From positions 1,449,319 to 1,513,318 of the forward strand of contig NZ_QNHG01000001.1 in NCBI RefSeq assembly GCF_003290025.1: 64,000 bases of DNA. The letters are read 5' to 3'. Position numbers and translations under genes: made by a program. Shown in pieces: positions 8,905 through 18,918 of the stretch (its first letter is position 1; every line of letters starts with the position of its first letter). Below the pieces are notes generated by a model, which was not told the DNA's origin, did not search any database, and saw nothing but the letters and a program-made list of their open reading frames with translations. The DNA comes from Pseudogemmobacter bohemicus (GTDB taxonomy: Bacteria > Pseudomonadota > Alphaproteobacteria > Rhodobacterales > Rhodobacteraceae).

Positions 8905-10546
8905 TTTCCCTGCCGGTTTCCCCTCTGGCCTTGCGGTGGGACGGCCCCCGGCCTGCGCGCCCCGGCCCGGCCATAATGGTGCCTTTCGTTGCCTGATCGC
9001 CTCTGGTTTTCTGGGGTTTGTCGCGCTGACCGCCTCTGCCGGGGCAGCGCTGGCGGCGGGCGATGACCCGCTTTCCGCGATTGACTGGCTGTCGCAATCG
9101 GTCAGCACACCCGGCACGGCCAGGTCCACCGGCACGGCAAAGCCGGTGGAGCCGCCGGTCGCCAGTGATGGCGCACTGCCGGTGATGGTGTCTTCGACCT
9201 CGCTTGACATCCCCTCGCCCGATTCCGTCGGGCTGATTTCGCCGTCCGTTTCGGGGCTGCCGCGCAATCTCTGGGGCGCCGGCCTCACGGATGAGATCGC
9301 CCGCGCGGTGATCCGCGACCGGATGGAGAGCCTGCCGGCGCTGCGCCAGCTTTTCCTGACCATGCTGCTGGCCGAGGCCGATGCGCCGATTGATGCCGGC
9401 AATAAGGGGCATCTGCTTCAGGCAAGGATCGACAAGCTCTTGCTGATCGGCGGGCTGGAACAGGCGGCGGCGCTGATCGACATTGCCGGAGACAATACGC
9501 CCGCGCTTTTCCGCCGCGCCTTTGACATCGCGATCCTGACCGGGCGCGAGGACAAGGCCTGTGAGCGGATGCAGAAGGCCCCCGGCCTCGCGCCCACCCT
9601 CCCCGCCCGCGTCTTCTGTCTGGCGCGGAGCGGCGACTGGGATGCGGCCGCGCTGACCCTGACCAGCGCCGATGCGCTTGGAGATGTCGACAAGGGGCAG
9701 ACCGCGCTCCTGTCGCGCTTTCTCGACCCCGACCTGTTCGAGGCCGATACGGTGCCGCCGCCACCCAGTCCGGTGACACCGCTGGACTGGAAACTCTATG
9801 AGGCGATTGGCGAGACCATCCCCACCGGCCGTCTGCCCATCGCCTTCGCCTATGCCGAGACAGGGCCGCAATCGGGCTGGAAGGCGCAGATCGAGGCCGC
9901 CGAGCGGCTGACCCGCGCCGGCACCATCGCGCCCAATGTGCTGCTTGGTCTTTATACCGAGCGGGATCCGGCCGCTTCGGGCGGGGTCTGGGACCGGGTC
10001 GATGCCTTCCAGATATTTGATGCCGCGATGCAATCGGGGGACCCGGCGCGAATCGCCGCCGCGCTGCCGCCGGTCTGGTCGCGGATGCAGGAGGCCGAGC
10101 TTGAGGTCCCCTTCGCCTCTCTTTACGGTCCCGCGCTTGCGGGGTTCGACCTGCCCCCCGATGCGGCGCGGATCGCCTTTCGCATCGGCCTTCTGTCGCC
10201 GCAATTCGAAACCATCGCCCGCGCGCATAAGCCGCTGGACGAGACCGAGACCTTCCTTGCCGGGCTGGCGCTTGGCGATATCACCGATCTGCGCGCGCCT
10301 GACACGATGGGCCGCGCCATTGCGCCGGCCTTCCTTGCGCCCGAATTGTCCGATGAGGCGCGGATGCTGCTGGAAGGGATGCGGCTGGGCGAGGCGATCC
10401 TGCTCGCGATTGAGGATATCCAGCGCGGCGTTGACGGCAATGTCACCGGCGTGACGCGGGGCCTGTCGCTTTTGCGCAAGGTAAAGCTGGAAAATGTCGC
10501 ACGCCGCACCGCGCTGGAACTGATGATCCTTGAGCGGCGGGGCTGA
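8894..10546 (+). CDS. Secreted alpha-helical repeat-like hypothetical protein
   Basis: 550 residues, no family recognised. A hydrophobic segment at about residues 33-55 (LIASGFLGFVALTASAGA) followed by AALAAGDD looks like a signal peptide, with the true start perhaps internal to the first 30 codons. The rest is rich in Ala/Leu helices with recurrent ALP/LAR pairs, reminiscent of TPR- or Sel1-like solenoids, but without a clear repeat register. It overlaps the upstream small gene by 11 bases and ends 3 bases before xerD, so the three genes form one operon. Probably periplasmic. Confidence 0.8.
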   Translation: MRTDFPAGFPSGLAVGRPPACAPRPGHNGAFRCLIASGFLGFVALTASAGAALAAGDDPLSAIDWLSQSVSTPGTARSTGTAKPVEPPVASDGALPVMVSSTSLDIPSPDSVGLISPSVSGLPRNLWGAGLTDEIARAVIRDRMESLPALRQLFLTMLLAEADAPIDAGNKGHLLQARIDKLLLIGGLEQAAALIDIAGDNTPALFRRAFDIAILTGREDKACERMQKAPGLAPTLPARVFCLARSGDWDAAALTLTSADALGDVDKGQTALLSRFLDPDLFEADTVPPPPSPVTPLDWKLYEAIGETIPTGRLPIAFAYAETGPQSGWKAQIEAAERLTRAGTIAPNVLLGLYTERDPAASGGVWDRVDAFQIFDAAMQSGDPARIAAALPPVWSRMQEAELEVPFASLYGPALAGFDLPPDAARIAFRIGLLSPQFETIARAHKPLDETETFLAGLALGDITDLRAPDTMGRAIAPAFLAPELSDEARMLLEGMRLGEAILLAIEDIQRGVDGNVTGVTRGLSLLRKVKLENVARRTALELMILERRG

Positions 10547-10549
10547 GCC

Positions 10550-11518
10550 ATGGCCGCCGGCAACCGGGGCGCGCAGAACCCGGCCTTTCGCTGGATCTCG
10601 ACCTTTCTCGACGCCATTGCCGCCGAGGCGGGTGCCGCGCGGAATACCCGCCTCGCCTATGGCCGCGATCTGAAGGATTTCGCCGAATGGATCGCGGTAC
10701 AGGGCCATGACATTGCCAGCCTCGACCGCAGCACCATCGGGGACTATCTGATCCATTGCGATGCCCAGGGGCTTTCCGCCGCCACCAGGGCGCGGCGGCT
10801 GTCGTCGATTCGCCAGCTCTACCGCTTTGCCTTCGAGGAGGGCTGGCGCGAGGACAATCCGGGGCTGCGCATCTCTGGTCCCGGCAAGGCGAAATCGCTG
10901 CCGAAGACGCTTTCGACCGACGAGATCAGCCGCCTGCTTGATGCCGCAACGCAGCATGGCCGCAGCCAGGACGACCGGCTGCGCAACACCGCCCTGATGG
11001 AGCTGCTTTACGCCACCGGCATGCGGGTGAGCGAACTGGTCACCCTGCCCCAGGCCTCTCTGCGCGGCAATCCGGCGATGATCCTTGTGCGCGGCAAGGG
11101 CGATAAAGAGCGGATGGTGCCGCTCTCGCCGCCTGCCCGCGCGGCGGTGGCGGCCTGGCTGACAGCGCTGGACGCAAAGGCCGACCTGTTGAAAACCTCG
11201 GGTCGGCCGGTGCCGAAATACCTCTTTCCCGGCAGCGGCGCCGATGGTCATATGACCAGGCAGAGCTTTTTCGCCCTGATCAAGACGCTGGCGGTCAATG
11301 CGGGGATCTCGCCGGCAAAGGTGACGCCGCATGTGCTGCGCCATGCTTTCGCGACCCATCTTCTGGCCGGCGGCGCCGATCTCAGGGTGATCCAGACGCT
11401 GCTGGGTCATGCGGATCTGGGCACGACCGAAATCTATACCCATGTGCTGGAAGATGAGCTGAAAGAGCTGGTGCTGAACCATCACCCGCTGGCAAAATCC
11501 CGCGATGATGCGTCCTGA
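10550..11518 (+). CDS. xerD: Tyrosine site-specific recombinase XerD
   Basis: Chromosome-dimer resolution recombinase acting with XerC at dif, 322 residues. N-terminal SAM-like core-binding domain (FLDAIAAEAGAARNTRLAY onwards), then the catalytic domain with Arg in ATGMRVSELV, Lys in RGKGDKERMVPL, HVLRHAFATHLL (HxxR), LLGHADLGTTEIYTHV with the second His and the nucleophilic Tyr. It has the length and motif spacing of housekeeping Xer proteins rather than phage integrases and sits in a chromosomal operon. Assignment to XerD rather than XerC is by overall resemblance. Confidence 0.92.
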   Translation: MAAGNRGAQNPAFRWISTFLDAIAAEAGAARNTRLAYGRDLKDFAEWIAVQGHDIASLDRSTIGDYLIHCDAQGLSAATRARRLSSIRQLYRFAFEEGWREDNPGLRISGPGKAKSLPKTLSTDEISRLLDAATQHGRSQDDRLRNTALMELLYATGMRVSELVTLPQASLRGNPAMILVRGKGDKERMVPLSPPARAAVAAWLTALDAKADLLKTSGRPVPKYLFPGSGADGHMTRQSFFALIKTLAVNAGISPAKVTPHVLRHAFATHLLAGGADLRVIQTLLGHADLGTTEIYTHVLEDELKELVLNHHPLAKSRDDAS

Positions 11519-11732
11519 CCGGGCAAATTCCGTCCCGCCTGGTCCCGCCCCCCCCGGAACCGGGCCCCTGCCGCCACAGCACCGGCCCTGCACCAATGGC
11601 GAATTTGATCCTGATCAATTCTTCGTTGCGGCGCCTCACGGTGACCGCTAAACACGGATCAGCAAGGGAATGAGGCCCCAGCGACTGGCAACAGCCGGGC
11701 GTGGGTCCGAAGTGCAATAGCGGGAGACGCCT

Positions 11733-13403
11733 ATGGCGGATGCAGCCATCCACGGGCATGACCATGACAATCGCGGATTTTTCGTCCGCTGGTTCATGTC
11801 CACCAACCACAAAGATATCGGTATTCTCTATCTGTTCACGGCGGCAATCGTCGGGCTGATCTCGGTCATCTTCACCGTCTATATGCGGATGGAGCTGATG
11901 GAGCCGGGCGTGCAGTATATGTGCATGGAGGGCATGCGTCTCACGGCCGCCGCCGCCGGGGAATGTACCCCGAACGGCCATCTGTGGAACGTGACCGTCA
12001 CCGCGCATGGCATCCTGATGATGTTCTTCGTGGTGATCCCGGCGCTGTTCGGCGGTTTCGGCAACTATTTCATGCCGCTGCAGATCGGCGCGCCGGATAT
12101 GGCCTTCCCGCGGATGAACAACCTCTCCTACTGGCTTTATGTGGCCGGGACCGCGCTGGCGGTGGCGTCCCTGTTCGCGCCGGGCGGTGACGGGCAGCCG
12201 GGTTCGGGCGTGGGCTGGGTGCTTTACCCGCCGCTTTCCAATCTGGAAGCCGGGTTCTCGATGGATCTGGCGATCTTTGCGGTCCACCTTTCGGGGGCCT
12301 CGTCGATTGTCGGCTCGATCAATATCATCACCACCTTCCTGAACATGCGCGCGCCCGGCATGACCATGCATAAAGTGCCGCTGTTCGCCTGGTCGGTTTT
12401 TGTCACCGCCTGGCTGATCCTGCTGGCGCTGCCGGTTCTGGCCGGTGCGATCACCATGCTGCTGACCGACCGCAATTTCGGCACCTCGTTCTTCCGCCCC
12501 GAGGGCGGCGGCGACCCGATCCTCTACCAGCATATCCTGTGGTTCTTCGGTCACCCCGAGGTCTATATCATCGTGCTGCCGGCCTTCGGGATCATCAGTC
12601 AGGTGGTGGCGACCTTTTCGAAAAAGCCGGTCTTTGGCTATCTGCCGATGGTATATGCGATGGTCGGGATCGGTGTTCTGGGCTTTGTCGTCTGGGCGCA
12701 CCACATGTACACCGTCGGCATGTCGCTGTCGCAGCAGCAATATTTTATGATGGCGACCATGATCATCGCGGTGCCCACAGGCATCAAGGTGTTCAGCTGG
12801 ATCGCGACCATGTGGGGCGGCTCGGTCGAGTTCAAGACGCCGATGCTCTTCGCCTTCGGCTTCCTCTTCCTCTTCACCGTTGGCGGCGTGACCGGCGTGG
12901 TGCTGAGCCAGGCGCCGCTGGATCGTGGCTACCACGACACCTATTACGTCGTCGCCCACTTCCACTATGTGATGAGCCTCGGCGCCGTGTTCGGGATCTT
13001 TGCCGGGGTCTATTTCTGGATCGGCAAGATGTCGGGCCGTCAATATCCGGAATGGGCGGGCCAGCTGCACTTCTGGGCGATGTTCATCGGGGCGAACCTG
13101 ACCTTCTTCCCGCAGCACTTCCTGGGTCGTCAGGGCATGCCGCGCCGCTATATCGACTACCCGGTGCAGTTCGAATACTGGAACTACATCTCGTCGATCG
13201 GCGCCTTCATCTCCTTCGCCTCGTTCCTCTTCTTCATCGGCATCGTGTTCTACACCCTGTTCGCCGGTCGCCGCGTGACCGAGAACAACTACTGGAACGA
13301 ATATGCCGATACGCTGGAATGGACCCTGCCCTGCCCGCCGCCGGAGCATACCTTCGAGCAGCTCCCGAAGCGCGAGGACTGGGATCGTTCGCACAGCCAC
13401 TGA
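11733..13403 (+). CDS. ctaD: Cytochrome c oxidase subunit I, aa3 type
   Basis: Catalytic subunit of the aa3-type haem-copper oxidase, 556 residues with about twelve transmembrane helices. Visible landmarks: [14 protein letters not shown] at the N-terminus, heme a ligand in [27 protein letters not shown] (CuB His and the cross-linked Tyr), HHMYTVGM, and [12 protein letters not shown] with the heme a3 and heme a histidines. GGGAGA precedes the ATG. It stands alone, with a 214-base leader and a strong terminator, as ctaD does in Rhodobacter and Paracoccus, where subunits II and III are elsewhere. Confidence 0.97.
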   Translation: MADAAIHGHDHDNRGFFVRWFMSTNHKDIGILYLFTAAIVGLISVIFTVYMRMELMEPGVQYMCMEGMRLTAAAAGECTPNGHLWNVTVTAHGILMMFFVVIPALFGGFGNYFMPLQIGAPDMAFPRMNNLSYWLYVAGTALAVASLFAPGGDGQPGSGVGWVLYPPLSNLEAGFSMDLAIFAVHLSGASSIVGSINIITTFLNMRAPGMTMHKVPLFAWSVFVTAWLILLALPVLAGAITMLLTDRNFGTSFFRPEGGGDPILYQHILWFFGHPEVYIIVLPAFGIISQVVATFSKKPVFGYLPMVYAMVGIGVLGFVVWAHHMYTVGMSLSQQQYFMMATMIIAVPTGIKVFSWIATMWGGSVEFKTPMLFAFGFLFLFTVGGVTGVVLSQAPLDRGYHDTYYVVAHFHYVMSLGAVFGIFAGVYFWIGKMSGRQYPEWAGQLHFWAMFIGANLTFFPQHFLGRQGMPRRYIDYPVQFEYWNYISSIGAFISFASFLFFIGIVFYTLFAGRRVTENNYWNEYADTLEWTLPCPPPEHTFEQLPKREDWDRSHSH

Positions 13404-13423
13404 GAGCGTGGCCGGAAAGACAG

Positions 13424-13452
13424 AAAACGCCGGGGCATTCCCCGGCGTTTTT
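13424..13452 (+). terminator. Rho-independent terminator of ctaD
   Basis: CGCCGGGG-CATT-CCCCGGCG hairpin flanked by AAAA and TTTTT, 20 bases after the ctaD stop. Confidence 0.9.
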
Positions 13453-13551
13453 CATTTGCGGGCTTGCGGATGGCGCATGTGTTTTCGATTGCGCCGCGCG
13501 CAGGATCTGCGAGACACGACCCGGGAAAACCTGCAGAAAGGTTTGTAAAGA

Positions 13552-13707
13552 GTGGAAGATATTCTCATTTCCGTCGCCGCGATCCTGACCCTGATTTCGG
13601 GTTTCGCTATTGGCAAGCGCTATGGGCTCTGGCGGGGTGTTGCGGCCGGTCTGGTGGTTTTCGCCATCATGGTGCTGCTGATCGTCGGGCTCGGCTACGG
13701 CTATTGA
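13552..13707 (+). CDS. Small two-helix membrane protein
   Basis: GTG-started frame of 51 residues (VEDILISVAAILTLISGF at the start) with two predicted membrane segments separated by GKRYGLWRG, ending VGLGYGY. AGAAAGG lies 13 bases upstream. The regular hydrophobic/loop/hydrophobic pattern supports a real gene, but no family is recognised. Confidence 0.45.
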   Translation: MEDILISVAAILTLISGFAIGKRYGLWRGVAAGLVVFAIMVLLIVGLGYGY

Positions 13708-13818
13708 CCCCGGCGCAGATCGCCTGACAGCGCGCCATGGCATTTGCCGGCTCCGTGGTCTTTACCTCGACCGGCGCGGCGGTCTATCACCGGATGCAGC
13801 GAGTGCAGCGGAGCCGCC

Positions 13819-14319
13819 ATGCCCTATCACTGGTCTAGCGACAGCGACGGCAGCCGCCGCCTGAGCCTCACGCCCCATTCGGCCCTGAGCCGCACCGGCT
13901 TTGCCTGGTTCATCGGCGCGACCGCCGCGCTGATCATCCTGCCGCTGCTGTCGGTGATCGCGACGCCGGTATTCTGGGGGCTCCTGCCCTTCATCCTGAT
14001 CGCAATCACCGGGATGTGGTTCGCGCTGAAACGCTCCTGGACGGACCGCAGCATCACCGAAGAGCTGGTCCTGACCCGCGACAGCGCTGTCCTGATCCGC
14101 AAAGGCCCGCGCCGCAGGCTGCATCGCTGGGAGGCCAATCCCTATTGGGTCTCGGTGCATCTGCACCCGACCGGCGGGCCGGTGCCCGATTACCTGACCC
14201 TGAAAGGCGATGGGCGCGAGGTTGAACTGGGCGCCTTTCTCACCCCCGAAGAGCGCCTCATGCTGCGCTCAGAGCTGCAAACCGCGCTTGCCGGGGTAAA
14301 GACGGCGGCCCCTGGCTGA
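13819..14319 (+). CDS. DUF2244 membrane protein
   Basis: 167 residues beginning MPYHWSSDSDGSRRL. Two adjacent hydrophobic helices (about residues 32-75, WFIGATAALIILPLL and FWGLLPFILIAITGM) are followed by a cytoplasmic beta-rich domain with RRRLHRWEANPYWVSV. This is the DUF2244 pattern, a family commonly encoded near cytochrome oxidase genes in alphaproteobacteria, as here. Function unknown. The frame extends upstream to 13744, but the ATG at 13819 fits the family start. Confidence 0.75.
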   Translation: MPYHWSSDSDGSRRLSLTPHSALSRTGFAWFIGATAALIILPLLSVIATPVFWGLLPFILIAITGMWFALKRSWTDRSITEELVLTRDSAVLIRKGPRRRLHRWEANPYWVSVHLHPTGGPVPDYLTLKGDGREVELGAFLTPEERLMLRSELQTALAGVKTAAPG

Positions 14320-14981
14320 GCCGATGCACCAAAGGCGATTGCCGGTCAGAAATGCTGCCACCGCGCGCAAGTAGCGGCGGTTCATTTCGGCCAGGACGAA
14401 GACCGTGATCCCCCAGCCGAGGCCGATGGCCGAGGATCGGCAGCCTCACCATATCGGCATCCCGGCGGAAGCAATCGGCGCTGCCGTAAAGCGACCCGCC
14501 CCTCCTGATGACGATCGCGCGAAACAGGATCCCTCCGGACGAGATCTGCTTTTCGACACGGATCACCCCGGGGAGGCCAGGGATCCGGAAAACGCTGACC
14601 TCACGGCCCGAACCCATCGGACCCTTCCCTCGCTCTCCATCCCGGTGCCGTCAGAACGCCGTCAGCGCAGCAGAGGGTGCTACCCGGTGCAGGTGTCGCC
14701 CTCGCTGATCCGGTTGCCGGTCACGATACCCTGCCCGGACAGCCCAAAGCGATATCAGCGCCATTGATCCCGGCACATCAGCAGACAGAAAGCGGTCAGC
14801 GCAGCGCAGACCGGCCCCGGCATTTCGCTGATATCAGGGCAAATCACCCCGGGCCTGTCACCAGGCCCCCTGACATCACTTAGCCCACCGGCTGAGCGGC
14901 CGGTTTACAGGAGAAGCTCTGCATGATTTTGGGGCACTGAAATGGCCGCGCCCAGGCCGGGTCAGGTCAGGCTGTTCAGGC
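14320..14981. other. Long intergenic region with a possible gene relic
   Basis: No intact gene is convincing here. On the minus strand between about 14477 and 14270 a short open stretch reads SSAIGLGWGITVFVLAEMN, a membrane-helix-like segment, joined by a phase change to upstream open sequence. This might be the remains of a small membrane-protein gene. The rest, to yqeY, shows nothing I can assign. Confidence 0.3.
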
Positions 14982-15455
14982 TCAGGCCAGCTTTTCGCGG
15001 ATCTTCGCACCGATCACCGCGAAATCCAGCTGGCCGGTATAATTCGCCTTCAGCTCGGCCATCACCCGGCCCATATCGCGGATCGAATTCGCACCAAGCG
15101 CCGCAATCGTCTGGTCGATCACCGCCGCGGCCTCATCATCCGACATCTGGCGTGGCAGGAATTCCGAGATCACCCGCACCTCGGCAAGTTCCTTCTCGGC
15201 CAGCTCCAGCCGGCCGCCCTCTTCATAGATGCGGGCAGATTCCTGGCGCTGCTTCACCAGCTTGCCCAAAAGCGCCAGCAGCTCGGTTTCTCCCACGCCT
15301 TCCTCGCCCCGGCCTTCGCCCCGCGCCGCGATATCGCGGTCCTTGATCGCGGCACTGATCAGCCGCAGCGTCGAGGTCCGCGCAGAATCGCGCGCCTTCA
15401 TCGCCTCTTTCATCGCGTCATTCAGGCGCTCACGCAGGCTCAAAACCGGGCTCAT
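14982..15455 (-). CDS. GatB/YqeY domain protein
   Basis: 157 residues, the standard size of the YqeY family, which shares its fold with the tail domain of the GatB amidotransferase subunit. LRERLNDAMKEAMKARD at the N-terminus, LRLISAAIKDRDIAARG in the middle and a C-terminal helical domain with DMGRVMAELK. It is divergent from carA, and a GatB/YqeY gene opposite carA is common in this order. Its biochemical role is uncertain. Confidence 0.88.
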   Translation of the reverse strand: MSPVLSLRERLNDAMKEAMKARDSARTSTLRLISAAIKDRDIAARGEGRGEEGVGETELLALLGKLVKQRQESARIYEEGGRLELAEKELAEVRVISEFLPRQMSDDEAAAVIDQTIAALGANSIRDMGRVMAELKANYTGQLDFAVIGAKIREKLA

Positions 15456-15582
15456 CGTCGGGCTCCCCTTATGGTCCCCTGGTCACAGACGCCCAATCTG
15501 CCATGGCCGCACGATTCCGGCAAGTCAGGACCGCAGGAGCAAGCCACTGATTACAAACAATAATATCAATATTCTCAAAGCC

Positions 15583-15611
15583 TTGACCCTGCAAGGACAG
15601 AGGCATAGGTT
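15583..15611 (+). promoter_or_regulatory. Candidate sigma-70 promoter of carA
   Basis: TTGACC, a 17-base spacer and TAGGTT, about 50 bases before the carA ATG. The upstream stretch at 15550-15575 is AT-rich. Based on consensus only. Confidence 0.4.
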
Positions 15612-15662
15612 GCGCCCGTTTAAGCCGCCAATACAGAATCCCCTCACGCTCCGGAGCCAACC

Positions 15663-16820
15663 ATGCCGCATGCAGCACCCCGTCCCACTGCCTGTCTCGT
15701 GCTGGCGGATGGCACGCTTTTCTACGGCCACGGCTTTGGCGCAACGGGCGAGACCGTGGCGGAACTGGTCTTCAACACCGCGATGACCGGCTATCAGGAA
15801 ATCATCACCGATCCCTCTTATGCCGGCCAGGTGGTGACCTTCACCTTCCCCCATATCGGCAATACCGGAATCACCCCCGAGGATGACGAAACGGTGGTGC
15901 CGGCGGCGGCCGGTATGGTGGTGAAATGGGACCCGACCGAGCCCTCGAACTGGCGCGCAACCGGCGATCTGCAAAGCTGGCTCGCGAAGATCGGCCGGAT
16001 CGGGATCGGCGGCATCGACACCCGCCGCCTGACCCGCGCGATCCGCCAGCAGGGCGCGCCGCATGTGGCGCTGGCCCATGACCCCGAGGGCAGGTTTGAC
16101 ATCGAGGCGCTGGTCGCCAAAGCCCGCGCCTGGAAAGGTCTCGTGGGTCTCGATCTCGCGAAAGACGTGACCTGCCCGCAAAGCTACAGCTGGGACGAGA
16201 AACGCTGGGCCTGGCCCGAAGGCTATACCAAACGCACAGCCCCCGGCCCGAAGGTCGTGGCCGTCGATTACGGTGCCAAGCGCAATATCCTGCGCTGCCT
16301 GGCCTCGACCGGCTGCGAGGTCGTGGTGCTGCCGGCTCAGGCCACTGCCGAAGAGGTGCTGGCGCATAAGCCGGACGGCGTGTTCCTCTCGAATGGCCCC
16401 GGTGATCCGGCGGCGACGGGCGAATATGCGGTGCCGATGATCAAAGGCGTGCTGGAGGCCGATCTGCCGGTTTTCGGCATCTGCCTTGGCCATCAGATGC
16501 TGGCGCTGGCGCTTGGCGCCCAGACCCGCAAGATGAATCACGGCCATCACGGCGCCAACCATCCGGTCAAGGATCTGACCACCGGCAAGGTCGAGATCAC
16601 CTCGATGAATCACGGCTTTACGGTTGACGCCGACACCCTGCCCGAGGGGGTGGTCGAGACCCATGTGTCCCTGTTCGACGGCACCAATTGCGGTATCGCG
16701 GTCAAGGACAGGCCGGTATTTTCGGTACAGTATCACCCCGAAGCCAGCCCCGGCCCGCAAGACAGCTATTATCTGTTCGAGCGTTTCGCCGCCGAGATGA
16801 ATGCCCGCCGCAACGCCTGA
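15663..16820 (+). CDS. carA: Carbamoyl-phosphate synthase small subunit
   Basis: Glutaminase subunit that feeds ammonia to CarB for arginine and pyrimidine synthesis, 385 residues. The N-terminal CPSase small-chain domain has GYQEIITDPSYAGQ and GIGGIDTRRLTRAIR. The class-I amidotransferase domain has LSNGPGDPAA, the nucleophile in FGICLGHQML, and the His-Glu pair in QYHPEASPGP. carB is not in the window. Confidence 0.97.
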   Translation: MPHAAPRPTACLVLADGTLFYGHGFGATGETVAELVFNTAMTGYQEIITDPSYAGQVVTFTFPHIGNTGITPEDDETVVPAAAGMVVKWDPTEPSNWRATGDLQSWLAKIGRIGIGGIDTRRLTRAIRQQGAPHVALAHDPEGRFDIEALVAKARAWKGLVGLDLAKDVTCPQSYSWDEKRWAWPEGYTKRTAPGPKVVAVDYGAKRNILRCLASTGCEVVVLPAQATAEEVLAHKPDGVFLSNGPGDPAATGEYAVPMIKGVLEADLPVFGICLGHQMLALALGAQTRKMNHGHHGANHPVKDLTTGKVEITSMNHGFTVDADTLPEGVVETHVSLFDGTNCGIAVKDRPVFSVQYHPEASPGPQDSYYLFERFAAEMNARRNA

Positions 16821-16971
16821 AAGGCGCGCGTGAATGACGGCCAGAAAGCAGGACCTGACGGGCCTGCCTGAAAACGGTGTGGCAAAGCTGTCGGGCTCTG
16901 CCTGAGCTGACCATTTGCCTTAACCGACTGTTAACTGATCTTCGCGCAACCTGGCCCGGAAGAGATCCGGA

Positions 16972-18903
16972 ATGCGGTTGGTGATGACGGTTCGGCATTT
17001 GATAAGCATTGGCGGTCCCCGGATGGGTGGCTCCCGGATCCATGATCCAGGGGCCGCACAGGCGCAGGAGAGTGCCGGCCCGGATCGTTTCGCCCTCTCG
17101 CTTCTGCGCCATGGGCTGATCCGGCCTGAGCAGCCCGGATCAGCAGCCGCGCGGCAGCCGGCGCCCGGAGGCAGCGGTTTCCTCCCCCATGGCACCCTGG
17201 CCGAGGATGACCTTCTCGCCGCTGCGGGGGATCATTTCGGCGCACCCTTTGTCGATCCTGTCTCCCCCCCGCCCGAGGCCGCAGCCATCGACCGGCTCGG
17301 CACCGGTTTCTGTCAGCGTCACGGCATTCTGCCCCTGCGCCGCGCCGGGGCGGTGACTGTCGTTGCGACCTCGCGCCCCGAGACTTTCGCAACGCTGCGC
17401 CCGGTGATCGAGGCGCAGATCGGCCCGGTGCTGATGGCTCTGGCCCCCGCCGCCAGGATCGCCCAGGCGCTGGCGCTGGTGCGCGGGCCGCAGATCGCCC
17501 ATGCTGCCGAAACCCGGGTGGCAACGGATCTCTCCTGCCGCACCTGGGGCGGGATCGGGCTGAAACTGACGGTGGCGGCGATCTTTGCCGCGCTGATGGG
17601 ACTGGTTGCGAATTTCCCGGTCACCATCGGGCTGGTTCTTCTGGTCATGGTGCTGGGCGCCATGGTGCTTTCGACGCTGATGAAACTGGTCTGCGGCATC
17701 GCCACCCTGCGCCGCCCGGCCCCACCGCAGCCCGATCCGGTGGCGGGTCCGCTGCCCCGGGTTTCGGTGCTGGTGGCGCTCTACCGCGAAAGCGACATCG
17801 CGCCGCGCCTCGTGCGGCGGCTGTCGCGGCTGGATTACCCGCGCGACCTGCTGGAAGTGGTGCTGGCGGTCGAGGAAGAGGATCACCTGACCCGCAATGC
17901 GCTGGAAGGTGCCGGGCTGCCGGCCTGGATGCGCATCGTCGTGGTGCCGCCGGGACGGGTCAAAACCAAGCCGCGCGCGCTGAATGTGGCGCTGGATCAC
18001 TGCCATGGCGCCATTATCGGCGTCTATGATGCCGAGGACGCGCCGGATCCCGATCAGATCCGCCGCGTGGTCACGCATTTCCGGCAAAGCGATTCCGGCC
18101 TCGCCTGTGTCCAGGGCGTGCTGGATTATTACAACCCCGCGACCAACTGGATCGCGCGCATGTTCACCATCGAATATGCCGCCTGGTTCCGCCTGATCCT
18201 GCCCGGGGTGGCGCGGCTCGGGCTGATGGTGCCCCTTGGGGGAACGACGCTTTTTTTCCGCCGCGACGTGCTGGACGATATCGGCGCATGGGATTCGCAT
18301 AATGTGACCGAGGATGCCGATCTCGGCATCCGCCTCGCGCGCGCGGGCTACCGGACCGAGCTATTGTCGACCGTCACCCGTGAAGAGGCGAATTGCCGCC
18401 CCGTGCCCTGGGTCAAACAACGCTCGCGCTGGATCAAAGGGCATATGATGACCTGGATCGTCCATATGCGGCAGCCCCTGCGCCTCTGGCGCGAGGTCGG
18501 GACGCGGGCCTTTCTTGGCTTTCAGGTGATGTTTCTGGGTGCGGCGGTCCAGACCCTGCTGGCGCCTCTTTTATGGAGTTTCTGGATCATCGCCTTCGGA
18601 TTCTCGCATCCGCTGGCCGAGGCTTTGCCGGAAGGGGTGGCCTGGGCCATGCTGGCGGCCTTCCTGCTTTCGGCGGTGGTGGATTTCACCCTTGGCTGGC
18701 TGGCGCTGAAACAGGCCGGGCACCGGATTTCGAAATTCTGGGTCTTCACCCTGCATCTCTACCAGCCGCTCGCCACCTTTGCCGGGGCCAAGGCGCTGTG
18801 GGAACTGATCACCCGCCCCTTCTATTGGGACAAGACCAGCCATGGCATCTTTGACAATATCGAAGCCGCAGGCACCGGCCGGAAAAAGCCGGCAAAAGGC
18901 TGA
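16972..18903 (+). CDS. GT2 glycosyltransferase with GspE/MshEN-like N-terminal domain
   Basis: Processive-type membrane glycosyltransferase of 643 residues. Residues about 75-170 (LLAAAGDHFGAPFVDPV, RHGILPLRRAG) resemble the MshEN/GspE N-terminal domain, which in related proteins binds cyclic-di-GMP or nucleotides. Two membrane helices follow (about 192-240). The GT2 domain (about 255-480) has VSVLVALYRESD, the donor-site VYDAEDAPDPDQI, the acceptor-site TEDADLGIRLA and the QRSRWIKGHM (QxxRW) motif. Further helices lie at about 510-610. GGAAGAG precedes the start. Probably makes or exports a surface polysaccharide; the product is unknown. It stands alone between carA and a GntR regulator. Confidence 0.85.
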   Translation: MRLVMTVRHLISIGGPRMGGSRIHDPGAAQAQESAGPDRFALSLLRHGLIRPEQPGSAAARQPAPGGSGFLPHGTLAEDDLLAAAGDHFGAPFVDPVSPPPEAAAIDRLGTGFCQRHGILPLRRAGAVTVVATSRPETFATLRPVIEAQIGPVLMALAPAARIAQALALVRGPQIAHAAETRVATDLSCRTWGGIGLKLTVAAIFAALMGLVANFPVTIGLVLLVMVLGAMVLSTLMKLVCGIATLRRPAPPQPDPVAGPLPRVSVLVALYRESDIAPRLVRRLSRLDYPRDLLEVVLAVEEEDHLTRNALEGAGLPAWMRIVVVPPGRVKTKPRALNVALDHCHGAIIGVYDAEDAPDPDQIRRVVTHFRQSDSGLACVQGVLDYYNPATNWIARMFTIEYAAWFRLILPGVARLGLMVPLGGTTLFFRRDVLDDIGAWDSHNVTEDADLGIRLARAGYRTELLSTVTREEANCRPVPWVKQRSRWIKGHMMTWIVHMRQPLRLWREVGTRAFLGFQVMFLGAAVQTLLAPLLWSFWIIAFGFSHPLAEALPEGVAWAMLAAFLLSAVVDFTLGWLALKQAGHRISKFWVFTLHLYQPLATFAGAKALWELITRPFYWDKTSHGIFDNIEAAGTGRKKPAKG

Positions 18904-18918
18904 GCCCCGCCGATGGGC

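Noticed and set aside
8780-11596. 938-codon open frame on the minus strand
   Set aside because: It lies opposite the secreted hypothetical and xerD genes and has the Arg/Gly/His-rich composition of an antisense shadow in high-GC DNA.
11382-13400. 672-codon minus frame
   Set aside because: Opposite xerD and ctaD; ctaD has all catalytic histidines, so the minus frame is a shadow.
15525-16760. 411-codon minus frame
   Set aside because: Antisense of carA; the plus strand carries all amidotransferase motifs.
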